In this document: in pieces, positions 19,565 through 27,432 of the stretch
Layout of the letters: each line of letters starts with the position of its first letter
Position numbering within the stretch: position 1 is the stretch's first letter
Assembly: GCA_018971265.1 (NCBI GenBank)
Contig: JAGXBE010000003.1
Location: 1-38,682, forward strand
DNA length: 38,682 bases
Origin: Patescibacteria group bacterium
GTDB taxonomy: Bacteria > Patescibacteriota > Minisyncoccia > Phycocordibacterales > Phycocordibacteraceae
Reading direction: 5' to 3'
Made by a program: the position numbers and the translations under genes
Notes under the pieces: generated by a model
Database searches by the model: none
What the model was told of the DNA's origin: nothing
The model's input: the letters and a program-made list of their open reading frames with translations, nothing else

Positions 19565-20743
19565 TTATTGTATCACTGTGGGTATTTCAGGCGGATGTCC
19601 TTCGCGTGAAGAAACGAATTGAAAGAAGATAAGGAGGAGTGCACCGGTGGCGAATGTCGCAAAAAAGAACACGATGACCAGCCCGAGAACTGGTACCAAA
19701 GCAATGAGCGAAAGTGCGAGCATGCCAAGCACGCCGTCTCGCCAAAATACCGTCTTGCGTCCCCAAAGACGGCGGGCAATCACGCTGCCGAGAAGGATGC
19801 CTGCGTACATAAGCGCTAGAAACACAAGGAGGGCGTAGGAGAAAAACAGCAGGAGGGCGAGGCCGAGGCCGACAAACGTGAGCGCGAGCATGAGAAAAAG
19901 AACCGGCGTGGCGACGATAGTTGCAAAACCAATCAGTATTGTAAGCAGGATGCTCCACGGGCGCTGCGTATAGCAACGCTCCGTAATCATCTCTGCGAGC
20001 TTCGGGAAAAAACCGGCTAAAAGGCCCGCGAGAATAAGCGCACCGAGGATGCGCACAAGGAGAAAGATGCCGATGCTCGCAAAAGCGAGCGCACGCGAGG
20101 TGTTCGCGTTTGGTAGGTAGGAAGCACTGGTATATTTCACGCCACCAACTATCGTCGCAGATGTGGGAATTGTCGCCGTTTCCGGCGCTTCGTACGAAAG
20201 AGTACCATGAATGATGGTGCCAGGTGCGAGTGTGAGGCGACCGCCGGCAACAACCGTAACGTTATTCGCAAATTCACCGGCGAGGGACACGTCATTCCCG
20301 TACACGGTGACCGGGCCCGAGGCGCCATTTCCGATGACGGCGTTTACGCTAACTATAAAAACGCTTCCCCCTGCGCGACCCTTGTCGTATACAGAGAAAC
20401 CGGACGCGATGAGATCGCCCGTTACCGGTTCCTCAACCGCGATGGTTCCGCCGACAGCCCGAAGATCGCCGGCGACCTCGGCACGCGAGCTTATCGAGCC
20501 GGCAAGAAGAAGAGCATCGCCTGCGATGGGCGCCGCGGTAATGAGCGATCCGCCGAAAGCCGAGAAGTCGCCCGCCACAGGTGCGGTGAGCACGACTGAG
20601 ACTCCTGCCGCATATGCGTTCCCCGGCGAAGAGCTCGCCGCGAGCAAGGAGCGCGCGGCGGAAAAAGATGCGGGTGCACCCGCGGCAAGAACGCTCGTCG
20701 GCAAGAGGAGCGAAACGAGGAGGGTGAGGAGAGCGCGTTGCAT
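19565..20743 (-). CDS. Membrane protein with bactofilin-like beta-helical ectodomain plus C-terminal polytopic TM region
   Basis: Signal peptide; repeated VAGDFSAFGGSL / IAGDALLLAGSI / VAGDLRAVGGTI / VTGDLIASGFSV; then several TM helices. Confidence 0.7.
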   Translation of the reverse strand: MQRALLTLLVSLLLPTSVLAAGAPASFSAARSLLAASSSPGNAYAAGVSVVLTAPVAGDFSAFGGSLITAAPIAGDALLLAGSISSRAEVAGDLRAVGGTIAVEEPVTGDLIASGFSVYDKGRAGGSVFIVSVNAVIGNGASGPVTVYGNDVSLAGEFANNVTVVAGGRLTLAPGTIIHGTLSYEAPETATIPTSATIVGGVKYTSASYLPNANTSRALAFASIGIFLLVRILGALILAGLLAGFFPKLAEMITERCYTQRPWSILLTILIGFATIVATPVLFLMLALTFVGLGLALLLFFSYALLVFLALMYAGILLGSVIARRLWGRKTVFWRDGVLGMLALSLIALVPVLGLVIVFFFATFATGALLLIFFQFVSSREGHPPEIPTVIQ

Positions 20744-20754
20744 GTTGTCGCTCG

Positions 20755-21246
20755 CTAGGCCGTAGGCGGCATCGAAAAATGCGGCACTACAGGAGACGGA
20801 GGATCGGAAGGTGTCTGTTTTTTATTTGTGCGTACGGGCTCGATAAGACCGGCAAAAACAAGCATAAGAAATACAATGAGTGCGGAAAGGAGGCAGTAAA
20901 CGCAGAGCGCTCCTATTAAAAACACCTGGACGAGGGTGAAGTACAGCGAAGCTACGACACCGACAAGCGAGATCGATTGGAGCATGCGCCGCAAAAGCCG
21001 ATCAAAGACGACCAGTTCGAGAGCGGCAAGGACAAAGACAATCCCATAAAAAAGAATGCCGTACTCGGCGAGCGGTATGCCGAAGAGGTGCGAGTATGGG
21101 CTTGCCGCGACGACATTGCAGCCGGAGAGGTTGTTGATATTGCACAGAAGCGGCGCACCTGCCGCTTCGTGCTGGGCGAGATATGAGGAGTCCGCAAGTC
21201 CAATGAAAGCGAGAATTATGATGAGAACGACGCCGGTACGTTTCAT
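20755..21246 (-). CDS. Vitamin K epoxide reductase (VKOR) family protein
   Basis: CNINNLSGCNVVAASPYSHLFGIPLAEYGILFYG, CVYC active-site motif; likely start MKRTG at 21246. Confidence 0.87.
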   Translation of the reverse strand: MKRTGVVLIIILAFIGLADSSYLAQHEAAGAPLLCNINNLSGCNVVAASPYSHLFGIPLAEYGILFYGIVFVLAALELVVFDRLLRRMLQSISLVGVVASLYFTLVQVFLIGALCVYCLLSALIVFLMLVFAGLIEPVRTNKKQTPSDPPSPVVPHFSMPPTA

Positions 21247-21485
21247 ACCCTGGTACAATACGCCCCTTCCGGCGGGGGTGCAAATGCAAAACGCTAGGAT
21301 TACGGAGATGAAAAAATCATCGGCGGAAGTTTACCGAGTCGGTAAACATTATCGCATCAACTCAGTCTGTCTTGATTTTGAAAGGAAGGGTGGAGCGAGA
21401 TGCGGCAAACCGCTTGTCCAGGAAACACCGTGCGATGAGCGGCGCCTCCTCGGACTTTCTCATACCGGATACCCTACCAATAAAA

Positions 21486-21510
21486 CGGCGCGCGCCAAAG
21501 GCGCGCGCCG
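21486..21510 (-). terminator. Intrinsic terminator for the sigma/membrane-protein operon
   Basis: CGGCGCGCGCC-TTT-GGCGCGCGCCG-TTTTATT on minus strand. Confidence 0.75.
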
Positions 21511-21576
21511 AATAGCAGCCCGCCAAAACACCTTTGAAAAACGGAGGCCACGCTCGCTAGTGGCATCCGCAGACGG

Positions 21577-22452
21577 CTATAAGCCGGTTTCATCGATGTG
21601 ACGGAGTTGCTGGTAGGGACGGATGCCCCTACACACTTCACTACGCGGCATCGCGGCACTTCTTTCACTTGTCGATGCCGTTATCACCTTGGCCGGTGGC
21701 ACCGCCGGCTCGCCAAAGAACCCGCCACGGGGCTCCCAGGAAAACACAAAGCAGGCGTGGAACGACGAGCTCGTCGCCGTCGTCGGCACGCCAATAACGC
21801 GCACGACACCGCCGCGCGCGACAGCCGCAAGGCTCGTGTTGTCCAGATCATTCTCCTCGACGCTCCAGATGTGGTCGTCGAAGTCGCGAAGCACAAAAGA
21901 GGCGGAGTCCGGCGCGGACGAAACCACCCGCCCACCGAGCAGCCCTTTTTCCGGCGCAAGCCACCACGAGCGCTCCTCGATAACAATCGGGCGGTAAAAG
22001 GGCGGGTGATCGCCAATCGACTCCTCTATCTCACGCCCCAAGCCGGTCGCATAGAGACCGGTCCCGAGAGCGAGAGAGATGCATATCGCACCGAGCGTTA
22101 TAGCCAGGAGCGGATAACGATAACCATGTTTCGTTCGGCGAATATTCACATACCCGACAACGATAAACAATGCGAGTGCGCCTACCCAAAGAAAGGGCAT
22201 GACTGCAAAAAAGAATGCCCAGAAGTCGGTATGCGTCACTGATGAAAAACGCCAGTCAACGCTCTGGACCTCAAAGAGAGCTGCGGAAAATGCGAGCGCG
22301 CCGAGCGCCGTTGCGAGCGCGCCGAGCGCCCAAAAGAAGTAATTTTTGAAAATGAACTTCCAGCGCGGTATGATGCGTTCGCCTCGAATGCGTTCAAGTA
22401 TTCTCCGCGCGAGATGGTCATCTTTCTTTTCGTAATCTGGTTCTATGTTCAT
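21577..22452 (-). CDS. Polytopic membrane protein coupled to a sigma factor; candidate anti-sigma factor
   Basis: 4-nt overlap (ATGA) with sigma gene; cytoplasmic N-terminus MNIEPDYEKKDDHLARRILERIRGERIIPRWKF then about 3 TMs and an extracytoplasmic domain. Confidence 0.6.
   Translation of the reverse strand: MNIEPDYEKKDDHLARRILERIRGERIIPRWKFIFKNYFFWALGALATALGALAFSAALFEVQSVDWRFSSVTHTDFWAFFFAVMPFLWVGALALFIVVGYVNIRRTKHGYRYPLLAITLGAICISLALGTGLYATGLGREIEESIGDHPPFYRPIVIEERSWWLAPEKGLLGGRVVSSAPDSASFVLRDFDDHIWSVEENDLDNTSLAAVARGGVVRVIGVPTTATSSSFHACFVFSWEPRGGFFGEPAVPPAKVITASTSERSAAMPRSEVCRGIRPYQQLRHIDETGL
22292..22330. repeat. 21-nt tandem duplication within coding sequence
   Basis: GCGAGCGCGCCGAGCGCC repeated perfectly at 22292-22309 and 22313-22330; encodes ALGALAT/ALGALAF. 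Confidence 0.8.
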
Positions 22453-23018
22453 GATGAGAATGATTCTGGCAGGGCCTCGCGAAGAGCGCGCTTCGCCCGA
22501 TGAAGGAGTGTTGAGACCGTTCCGGCGGGCACTTCGAGAATGTCGGACATTTCGGCATAGGAACGGTCTTCAAAAAAACGGAGCGCGAGCACGTCACGTT
22601 GTCGCGGCGCTAGCGCCGCGAACGCCTTCGCGATCTCCTCTCGCGAAAGCCGGAGTTCCGCGACGCGCGAGGTGTCCGAATTTTCATCCCGCAGTTCCGT
22701 AATAAGCATCTCACTCTCTCCTCCAAGCGTAATGTGCGGTCGGGCACGCCGAGATCGGAAGAAACTCATCGCCTCATTATGCGTAATGCGATACATCCAT
22801 GAGGAAAATGTGAGTGTCTGGTCGAAACTGTTGAGATTTTTGTATGCTTTGATAAACGCATTTTGCAGGATGTCCTCACGGTCTTCCCGTATGCCGACGC
22901 CGAGACGCTCGAGGTAGCGGGCGAGCTTCTGTTCGTACCGCTCGAGGAGAAGCGCAAACTTCTCTTTGTCGAGCAGCGTCCGACGGACTATGTCTTCATC
23001 GGTCACTTCGGACGGCAT
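22449..23018 (-). CDS. RNA polymerase sigma factor, sigma-70 family (ECF type)
   Basis: REDILQNAFIKAYKNLNSFDQTLTFSSWMYRITHNEAMSFFR (region 2); LAPRQRDVLALRFFEDRSYAEMSDILEVPAGTVSTLLHRAKRALRE (region 4). Confidence 0.92.
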   Translation of the reverse strand: MPSEVTDEDIVRRTLLDKEKFALLLERYEQKLARYLERLGVGIREDREDILQNAFIKAYKNLNSFDQTLTFSSWMYRITHNEAMSFFRSRRARPHITLGGESEMLITELRDENSDTSRVAELRLSREEIAKAFAALAPRQRDVLALRFFEDRSYAEMSDILEVPAGTVSTLLHRAKRALREALPESFSS

Positions 23019-23087
23019 GGCTCCTTATTCTAATACGCTTTCAGTCCTCCGACCATTCATCCTCTAACTCTAAAAACTGGTACACTG

Positions 23088-23714
23088 GTGGCAATTCTCA
23101 TGTTTTCTTTCACCTTTCTTTCGCATTTTATCGGCGGCGCGGCCGGCAGCACGATAACCTTATCGCTTGCGATTATCCTCGGCACCTTCATACTCGAAGA
23201 CCCCACGACTGTGCTTGTCGGCGTGCTCGCGGCCGACGGCATTATCAGCGTGCCAGTCGCGCTTTTTTCTCTTTATGCCGGCATCGTTCTTGGTGATACC
23301 GGCCTCTACTGCCTCGGTTGGCTCGCAAGTACTCACCCGCGATTGGCGCGGTATGTCGACCATGAATTCTTGGTGCCGTTTCGTACGTGGCTTGAGAGCA
23401 GGTACGTGCTCACTGTTTTCTCAGCCCGTTTCATTCCGGGTTCGCGGCTTCCCACCTATACTGCAAGCGGCTTCTTCCGTTCACCGCTCTCCACCTTCGT
23501 GCTCACGGCAATCGTCGCAACGTCGATTTGGACAACGCTTCTTTTTTACGCTTCGTACTGGTTCGGTAACTTTACCTCATCGTGGCTTGGCCCGATACGT
23601 TGGGGAGTCGCGATTCTGTTTCTCATCGTGCTTTTTCTTATCGGGCGACGAAACCTTCTTGCGTATCGCGCGAAAAAGAATGGAGATACCGTTGACGATA
23701 TTCGTGGAGGGTGA
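23088..23714 (+). CDS. DedA/VTT-domain (SNARE-associated) membrane protein
   Basis: FSARFIPGSRLPTYTASGFF motif; GTG start at 23088 or ATG at 23100. Confidence 0.82.
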   Translation: MAILMFSFTFLSHFIGGAAGSTITLSLAIILGTFILEDPTTVLVGVLAADGIISVPVALFSLYAGIVLGDTGLYCLGWLASTHPRLARYVDHEFLVPFRTWLESRYVLTVFSARFIPGSRLPTYTASGFFRSPLSTFVLTAIVATSIWTTLLFYASYWFGNFTSSWLGPIRWGVAILFLIVLFLIGRRNLLAYRAKKNGDTVDDIRGG

Positions 23715-24168
23715 GCACCAAAAGCGAAAAATCAAACGCTGCGAGCAGCTGAAGAAGCAGCTCATGACGAGTGAGTCCGCGATACGCTTCATATGCCCCG
23801 AAAAGTGCTAGCGCGAGCATGAAGAGCGGGTATGCTATGCGCTTCTTGGCGAAAATGCCGATAACAAGCAGTATCTTTATCGCCCCGTGGAATACGATGT
23901 AGAGCGTGATGAGCAAATGATTGTTGACCGAAAACGCCTGCGCGGCGTCATGTATGGCGCTCGCCACGGGGTCATGCGGGTCCTGCGTGAGTTCACCCGC
24001 CATCACAAAATCAATAATCCTCACGAAAAGTGCCGGGGGTACGAAGAGCACCAGGAGCGCACCGAGCACTTCGACCGCTCCGCCAACGGCTTTCAAAACG
24101 AGCGCGAGGTCGAAAATCCAGAGAATGTCTCTTTCGCGTCCACTTTCGTTCGTTTGTCGCCACATCAA
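23638..24168 (-). CDS. DUF2127-type membrane protein
   Basis: DLALVLKAVGGAVEVLGALLVLFVPP...LLITLYIVFHGAIKILLVIGIFAKKRIAYPLFMLALALFGAYEAYRG. Confidence 0.75.
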   Translation of the reverse strand: MMWRQTNESGRERDILWIFDLALVLKAVGGAVEVLGALLVLFVPPALFVRIIDFVMAGELTQDPHDPVASAIHDAAQAFSVNNHLLITLYIVFHGAIKILLVIGIFAKKRIAYPLFMLALALFGAYEAYRGLTRHELLLQLLAAFDFSLLVLTLHEYRQRYLHSFSRDTQEGFVAR

Positions 24169-24189
24169 AGCAGCGTACCATGCGCGGCG

Positions 24190-24723
24190 TTACGCTACAC
24201 GTGCGGCAAGCGCGCCAAGCCCTTTCGTAAGCAGCTCTTTCGTCGAGTCGTTTGTGAGGTTCCCCGTTGTATCAAAAAATTCTTTCGCGGGTCCGAGATA
24301 AATCTCGGGCTGGCCGATGATATCAGCATCAAGGTACAGCATAATTTGTCGCAGGTGGCTCTGTGCAACAGCGGTACCGATCTTTCCGCTTGAGACGCCC
24401 GCGACGAGGACCGGCTTGCCCGCAAACACGTTATCAGGATATGGCCGCGTGACCCAGTCGATGGCATTTTTGAGCACGCCGGGAATCGAGCGATTGTACT
24501 CCGGCGTCGCGATGATTATTCCGTCGGCGCTGTTCATGCTGTTTTTCAATATCTGTGCTGCTTCCGGATACGCCGCCTCCAGATCCCCATTATAGAGCGG
24601 CAGGCCGCCAATACCCGTCAGTTCAATTTCCATATCCGCTGGCGCAAGCGACTGCAGAGCGCGCACGAGCATCGTGTTATAAGAATCCTTCCTCAAACTT
24701 CCCGATAAAGCGACGATTTTCAT
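24190..24723 (-). CDS. NAD(P)H-dependent FMN reductase
   Basis: MKIVALSGSLRKDSYNTMLVRAL, IIIATPEYNRSIPGVLKNAIDWVTRP; start at 24723. Confidence 0.9.
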   Translation of the reverse strand: MKIVALSGSLRKDSYNTMLVRALQSLAPADMEIELTGIGGLPLYNGDLEAAYPEAAQILKNSMNSADGIIIATPEYNRSIPGVLKNAIDWVTRPYPDNVFAGKPVLVAGVSSGKIGTAVAQSHLRQIMLYLDADIIGQPEIYLGPAKEFFDTTGNLTNDSTKELLTKGLGALAARVA

Positions 24724-24736
24724 AGAGGTATCCTGG

Positions 24737-25089
24737 TTATGGCTTGCAGAGCAAGCGTACCCTACTGCGCGACGGGCAGGGTGGGGATAACCAACGAAAA
24801 GTCTCTCGCCAACGGTCGTAGAGCACCGCGGTAGCGCAAAGGTCGCCGGCATTGTAGCGCGCAATGTCGAGGTATTTCTTTTATTATAGAGTCGCCATAT
24901 CGTCGCCCGTGGTGCCACCCACTTTTGGGCTCTCGATACCGAACGCACGACAGAAAAGGTGCGGGCTCTTGCGAAACGCGCAGCGCTATAAAACGTAAGG
25001 TCCATGAGGTCAATATGGGCGGAGCCCCTTTGCATCGAAAAGTAACGATTGGGGAGTAGGTTTTTCGTCGGCTTCACGCAGTGCGCCAT
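24737..25089 (-). pseudogene. Decayed RNase H-like/DEDD 3'-5' exonuclease (PolB-exonuclease-like), C-terminal half
   Basis: Two frames carry consecutive family-like motifs: MAHCVKPTKNLLPNRYF..AHIDLMDLTFYSAARF, then frame-shifted FCRAFGIESPKVGGTTGDDMATL, TAATAA stops, KKYLDIARYNAGDLCATAVLYDRWRE. Confidence 0.7.
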
Positions 25090-25110
25090 CGAGGGGAGTA
25101 TACTTGAGGC

Positions 25111-26034
25111 ATGAACCAGAGACTTATCCGTGCGGGGATGGCGCTGGTGCTTGCGCTCGCAACGGGCGGCGCCGGGTACTCAATAGGCATCGGAAATGCG
25201 ACAGGACAGACTGCGAGTGTGACTATTCCCGCGCAGATCGTGGCGGCGCCGCCCGCGGGCTCCGTTCGCGTCATCTATTCGCTCGACAAGAAACAGAACG
25301 ATAGAGAAATAATTGCGCTTATTGACGCGGCAAAGAGTCACGTCTTCTTCGCGATGTACGAGTTCACGCTCAAAGACATCGCCGATGCTCTCGTCGCGGC
25401 GTCGAGACGCGGCGTCGAGGTGCGGGGCCTCGTCGACGCCGGCGAGAGTGCCAACAGTTATGACCGGCCCATCATCAAAGAGCTCATGGATGCCGGCATC
25501 CCAATCGTGACCGAGAAACATGCAAGCGGCAACGACGGCATCATGCACATCAAGGCGATCGTCACCGACCAGGCGTACGCGCTCGGCAGCTACAACTGGA
25601 CAAACTCCGCGACAACGCTCAACGATGAAATCCTGGAGATTGGGACCGACGAAGCGCTACGACAGACGTATGAAAATATTTTGAAACGGCTACTCGATGC
25701 CTACCGGGGCAACAGCGCGGCCGCGGGAGCGGCCGCGCCTGTTTCTATTGGCACCATTGCCTACACCGATGCTTCCGCGCACGTCGGCTCGCTCGCCTCC
25801 GTACGCGGCACGCTCGTGAACACATATACTTCTAAGACCGGTACTACCTTCCTCGACTTCTGCGCAAACTACAAGAACTGCCCCTTCTCGGGTGTCATCT
25901 TCGCCGATGATGCGAAAAAATTTGGCGACTTCTCACGCTACACAGGGCGAGTCGTCTCCATCACCGGCAAAATTTCCTCCTACCAAGGCAAGGCCGAAAT
26001 CATTCTCTCCGACCCGAGTCAGATTTCAGAATAA
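25111..26034 (+). CDS. Secreted phospholipase D-like nuclease with C-terminal OB-fold-like domain
   Basis: Signal/TM; HIKAIVTDQAYALGSYNWTNSATTLNDE (HKD motif); C-term ASVRGTLVNTYTSKTGTTFLDFCANYKNCPFSGVIF...GRVVSITGKISSYQGKAEIIL. Confidence 0.85.
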   Translation: MNQRLIRAGMALVLALATGGAGYSIGIGNATGQTASVTIPAQIVAAPPAGSVRVIYSLDKKQNDREIIALIDAAKSHVFFAMYEFTLKDIADALVAASRRGVEVRGLVDAGESANSYDRPIIKELMDAGIPIVTEKHASGNDGIMHIKAIVTDQAYALGSYNWTNSATTLNDEILEIGTDEALRQTYENILKRLLDAYRGNSAAAGAAAPVSIGTIAYTDASAHVGSLASVRGTLVNTYTSKTGTTFLDFCANYKNCPFSGVIFADDAKKFGDFSRYTGRVVSITGKISSYQGKAEIILSDPSQISE

Positions 26035-26078
26035 GTTGCGTATTCCGCGTTTTTCGTGCTATATTCTAGCTACTTCCA

Positions 26079-26639
26079 GTGGCTACCGACCGACTTCGCA
26101 TAAATAATGAGATCCGAGCGCGCGAACTGCGCGTCATTGGTGCTGGGGGAGAAAATCTTGGCGTTCTTGCGCTCGACGCTGCACTCGCAGCGGCAAAGCA
26201 AGCCGGCCTCGATTTGATAGAGATCTCTCCTTCGGCGGTCCCGCCCGTTGCGAAGATTACGGATTATGGTAAATTTGAGTACGAGCGCAGCAAAAAGGAG
26301 AAGGTTGCCAAGGCAAAAGTAAAGATATCGGAGACCAAAGAGGTCCAGATAAAAGTGGGCACCGGCGATAACGACATGCTCCTCAAGGCCAAAAAGGCCG
26401 CCGAATGGCTTTCCGAGGGACACCGCGTACGCGCCGAACTCTTCCTCAAAGGACGCTATAAAGGCATGGGCGAGGAATTCCTCAAAGACCGTCTCGAGAA
26501 ATTCCTCCTGCGCATTCCCTACGCGTATAAGCTCGCTGAGCCGATTACGAGAAGTCCTAAGGGTTTCGCCGGCGTCATTGAGAGGGACCTTCTAGCCCAA
26601 GCAAAACGCGAGAAAGAAAAGCAACAACTCACTCAATGA
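26079..26639 (+). CDS. infC: Translation initiation factor IF-3 (GTG start)
   Basis: RINNEIRARELRVIGAGGENLGVL, DLIEISPSAVPPVAKITDYGKFEYE. Confidence 0.96.
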   Translation: MATDRLRINNEIRARELRVIGAGGENLGVLALDAALAAAKQAGLDLIEISPSAVPPVAKITDYGKFEYERSKKEKVAKAKVKISETKEVQIKVGTGDNDMLLKAKKAAEWLSEGHRVRAELFLKGRYKGMGEEFLKDRLEKFLLRIPYAYKLAEPITRSPKGFAGVIERDLLAQAKREKEKQQLTQ

Positions 26640-26827
26640 AAACCAACAAATCATATTCTAAGCGAATTCGCGTGACGCGCACGGGCAAGCTCATTGCACG
26701 TGCGAAAGGCCAAGACCATTTCAACGCAAAGCAAAGCGGCGGACAGCGCCGCGCCAAGCGCCGCACGGTCTCGCTCACCCTGACCGCAAAGGTTCGCCGA
26801 CGCTTCCTTCCGGGCACTTATAATTAG
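26636..26827 (+). CDS. rpmI: 50S ribosomal protein L35
   Basis: MKTNKSYSKRIRVTRTGKLIARAKGQDHFNAKQSGGQRRAKRR. Confidence 0.93.
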   Translation: MKTNKSYSKRIRVTRTGKLIARAKGQDHFNAKQSGGQRRAKRRTVSLTLTAKVRRRFLPGTYN

Positions 26828-26850
26828 TCTAATTTTGTAATTACTTTCGT

Positions 26851-27198
26851 ATGGCACGAGTCAAAGGAGGCATGTTGGCGCAAAAACGCCGTAAGAACGT
26901 TCTCGAGAGGGCCAAGGGCTATCGAGGCGTACGGTCAAAGAAGGAACGCTATGCGCACGAGGCGCTTCTCCACGCGGGTAAATATGCCTTTGCGCATCGA
27001 CGCGACAAGAAGACCGATTACCGGCAGCTTTGGATTGTCCGGCTCAACGCCGCTATTCGCGAAAGCGGCCATGCCTCCTACAGCACCTTTATCGCGAAGC
27101 TGAAAAAGCAGAACATAGCGCTCGACCGCAAGGTTCTCGCGACTTTCGCCACCGAGCACCCAGAAATCTTCACCCGTATCAGCAAGCAAGTCGTGTAA
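26851..27198 (+). CDS. rplT: 50S ribosomal protein L20
   Basis: MARVKGGMLAQKRRKNVLERAKGYRGVRSKKERYAHEALLHAGKYAFAHRRDKKTDYRQLWIVRLNAAIR. Confidence 0.97.
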   Translation: MARVKGGMLAQKRRKNVLERAKGYRGVRSKKERYAHEALLHAGKYAFAHRRDKKTDYRQLWIVRLNAAIRESGHASYSTFIAKLKKQNIALDRKVLATFATEHPEIFTRISKQVV

Positions 27199-27230
27199 AC
27201 CGAACCATTGATGTGTGGTACTAAAGTGCT

Positions 27231-27421
27231 ATCAGGATCGTTGCTGTTCCCGGTCTGAATAGTCTGGTAAGACGCGGGCGGTCCAGTAGAGAACAGCAAC
27301 GGTCCTGAGAAGGATGTTCCTCGGTCACTCAGGAGCAGACAGGGGTCTCGGACACCGAACGATACTCCGGTTTAAGGGAACAAATGGATATCCCCCGAGC
27401 TAGCTCAAAAGCTGCTCGGGG
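27231..27421 (+). ncRNA. Putative structured RNA downstream of rplT (independent sRNA or 3'-UTR element)
   Basis: 18-bp stem TCAGGATCGTTGCTGTTC (27232-27249)/GAACAGCAACGGTCCTGA (27291-27308, one G-T pair); competing TCCTGAG/CTCAGGA stem; ends in intrinsic terminator. Confidence 0.55.
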
Positions 27422-27432
27422 CTTTTATCTTT
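27393..27432 (+). terminator. Strong intrinsic terminator
   Basis: CCCCGAGC-T-AGCT-CAAA-AGCT-GCTCGGGG then CTTTTATCTTTTT. Confidence 0.9.

Noticed and set aside
21284-21601. Plus-strand ORF MQNARITEMKKSSAEVYRVGKHYRINSV...KPVSSM
   Set aside because: No domain signal; contains the minus-strand terminator palindrome and overlaps the end of the minus-strand gene.
24724-25089. Long N-terminal extension of the FMN reductase ORF (24190-25089)
   Set aside because: The reductase fold begins at MKIVALSGSLR (24723); the upstream part is out-of-frame pseudogene sequence.
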